Position numbers and translations under genes: made by a program | In this document: positions 7,608 through 8,110 of the stretch, piece by piece | Position numbering within the stretch: the stretch's first letter is position 1 | Layout: every line of letters starts with the position of its first letter | The notes under the pieces: generated by a model | Databases searched by the model: none | The model's input: the letters and a program-made list of their open reading frames with translations, nothing else | What the model was told of the DNA's origin: nothing | NCBI GenBank assembly: GCA_035498175.1 | Contig: DATKAJ010000069.1 | Location: 1 to 8,110, forward strand | Source: JALORV01 sp035498175 | Lineage (GTDB): Bacteria > Pseudomonadota > Gammaproteobacteria > Burkholderiales > Burkholderiaceae_F | Direction: 5' to 3' | DNA length: 8,110 nucleotides

Positions 7608-8110
7608 AGCCGTCAGCCGCCGGCGCGGGGCGCCCCAGCCAAAAGCTTTCAAAATTGCCTACTGGCGCCACGGCAGCCGGAATTTGCGAATCGGCATTTA
7701 CCTTCCACCCAAACCCGAGCCCGCAAGTAAGCCCAAGGCTAGGAAGCCGGTCGTGGGGCGAACCGCCGCAAGTCGGTCGGATAGCCACCGCTTCCACTAT
7801 TGCTTGTTGAACTGGCCACGCAGCTCGAGCGTGCTTAAGGCTGCCGAGGAGGCGTTCGAGCCGGGTGGGCCAATCTCTCCCAGCTAACTACGGGCCTTTG
7901 CTGCTCGCGTCCGCAGCGAGTTCACCCGGGCGGTCTTGCTGCGGGCCCTTCCCGAGGACTTTTGATCGGGACTTGTGGTCCGTGCGGTTATCGCCTTCTG
8001 CATGGTGTCCATCCGGCCGAGAATCTCGGTCAACGCCTTGGACTAGGGTTCCCGTCCCTTTCATGCTCAGAGTGACGTTTTGTAAGGCCTTAACAATCAG
8101 CACGTTAGCG

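Larger units (their letters stand above)
7419..8110. other. Gene-poor region after dif; no convincing gene
   Basis: About 690 bp without a gene I can identify. From 7391 to 7560 the GC content is about 40% by count, against the GC-rich genes to the left; it then rises again. The stretch holds the 18-bp palindrome, the AACTAAA repeats, and short GC palindromes CGGCCGGCCG (7581-7590) and GGGGCGCCCC (7627-7636). Two weak coding candidates exist. One is a + frame at 7603-7887 (TTG start, no ATG, 94 codons). The other is a pair of minus-strand frames between 8110 and 7884, one open through the right edge. Neither has a ribosome binding site or a family motif I recognise. No tRNA, CRISPR array, transposase or confident promoter is visible. 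Confidence 0.6.

Overview
This GC-rich window carries a compact, single-direction block of nine housekeeping genes, all on the + strand, followed by about 0.7 kb without a convincing gene. The order lepA-lepB-DUF4845-rnc-era-recO-pdxJ-acpS-nagZ, together with protein features such as a RecO with a single cysteine and the lepB-linked DUF4845 gene, fits a betaproteobacterium. A high-GC gammaproteobacterium remains possible, and I cannot name a genus.

Layout: 1-1426 is the 3' four-fifths of lepA (elongation factor 4), entering from the left edge. 1446-2336 is lepB (signal peptidase I). 2374-2757 is a small single-pass membrane protein of the DUF4845 type. 2779-3558 is rnc (RNase III), 3558-4451 era, 4444-5205 recO, 5222-5968 pdxJ, 5965-6366 acpS and 6366-7391 nagZ. 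Gaps between genes are at most 37 bp. Four junctions overlap (rnc/era 1 bp, era/recO 8 bp, pdxJ/acpS 4 bp, acpS/nagZ 1 bp), so translational coupling within one or two transcripts is likely. The genes join translation and ribosome maturation (LepA, RNase III, Era), export (LepB), recombinational repair (RecO), cofactor supply (PdxJ, AcpS) and cell-wall recycling (NagZ).

The most notable signal starts on the last base of the nagZ stop codon. Positions 7391-7418 match the E. coli chromosome dimer resolution site dif, as I recall that sequence, at 24 of 28 positions, with recognisable XerC arm, 6-bp centre and XerD arm. Base composition drops from GC-rich coding DNA to about 40% GC exactly there. 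A perfect 18-bp palindrome follows 4 bp later (7423-7440), then four copies of a 7-mer AACTAAA/TTTAGTT in mixed orientation (7475-7604). The site is either the native terminus dif or the left attachment site of an element that integrated through XerC/XerD. The window ends too soon to decide.

A second oddity is PdxJ. It sits in the usual operon slot but carries the motif set I associate with Bacteroidetes-type PdxJ (VNLNK, TVHPRPD, FNIEG, ELYTEPYA), not the NIDH/TVHLRED form of E. coli and most betaproteobacteria.
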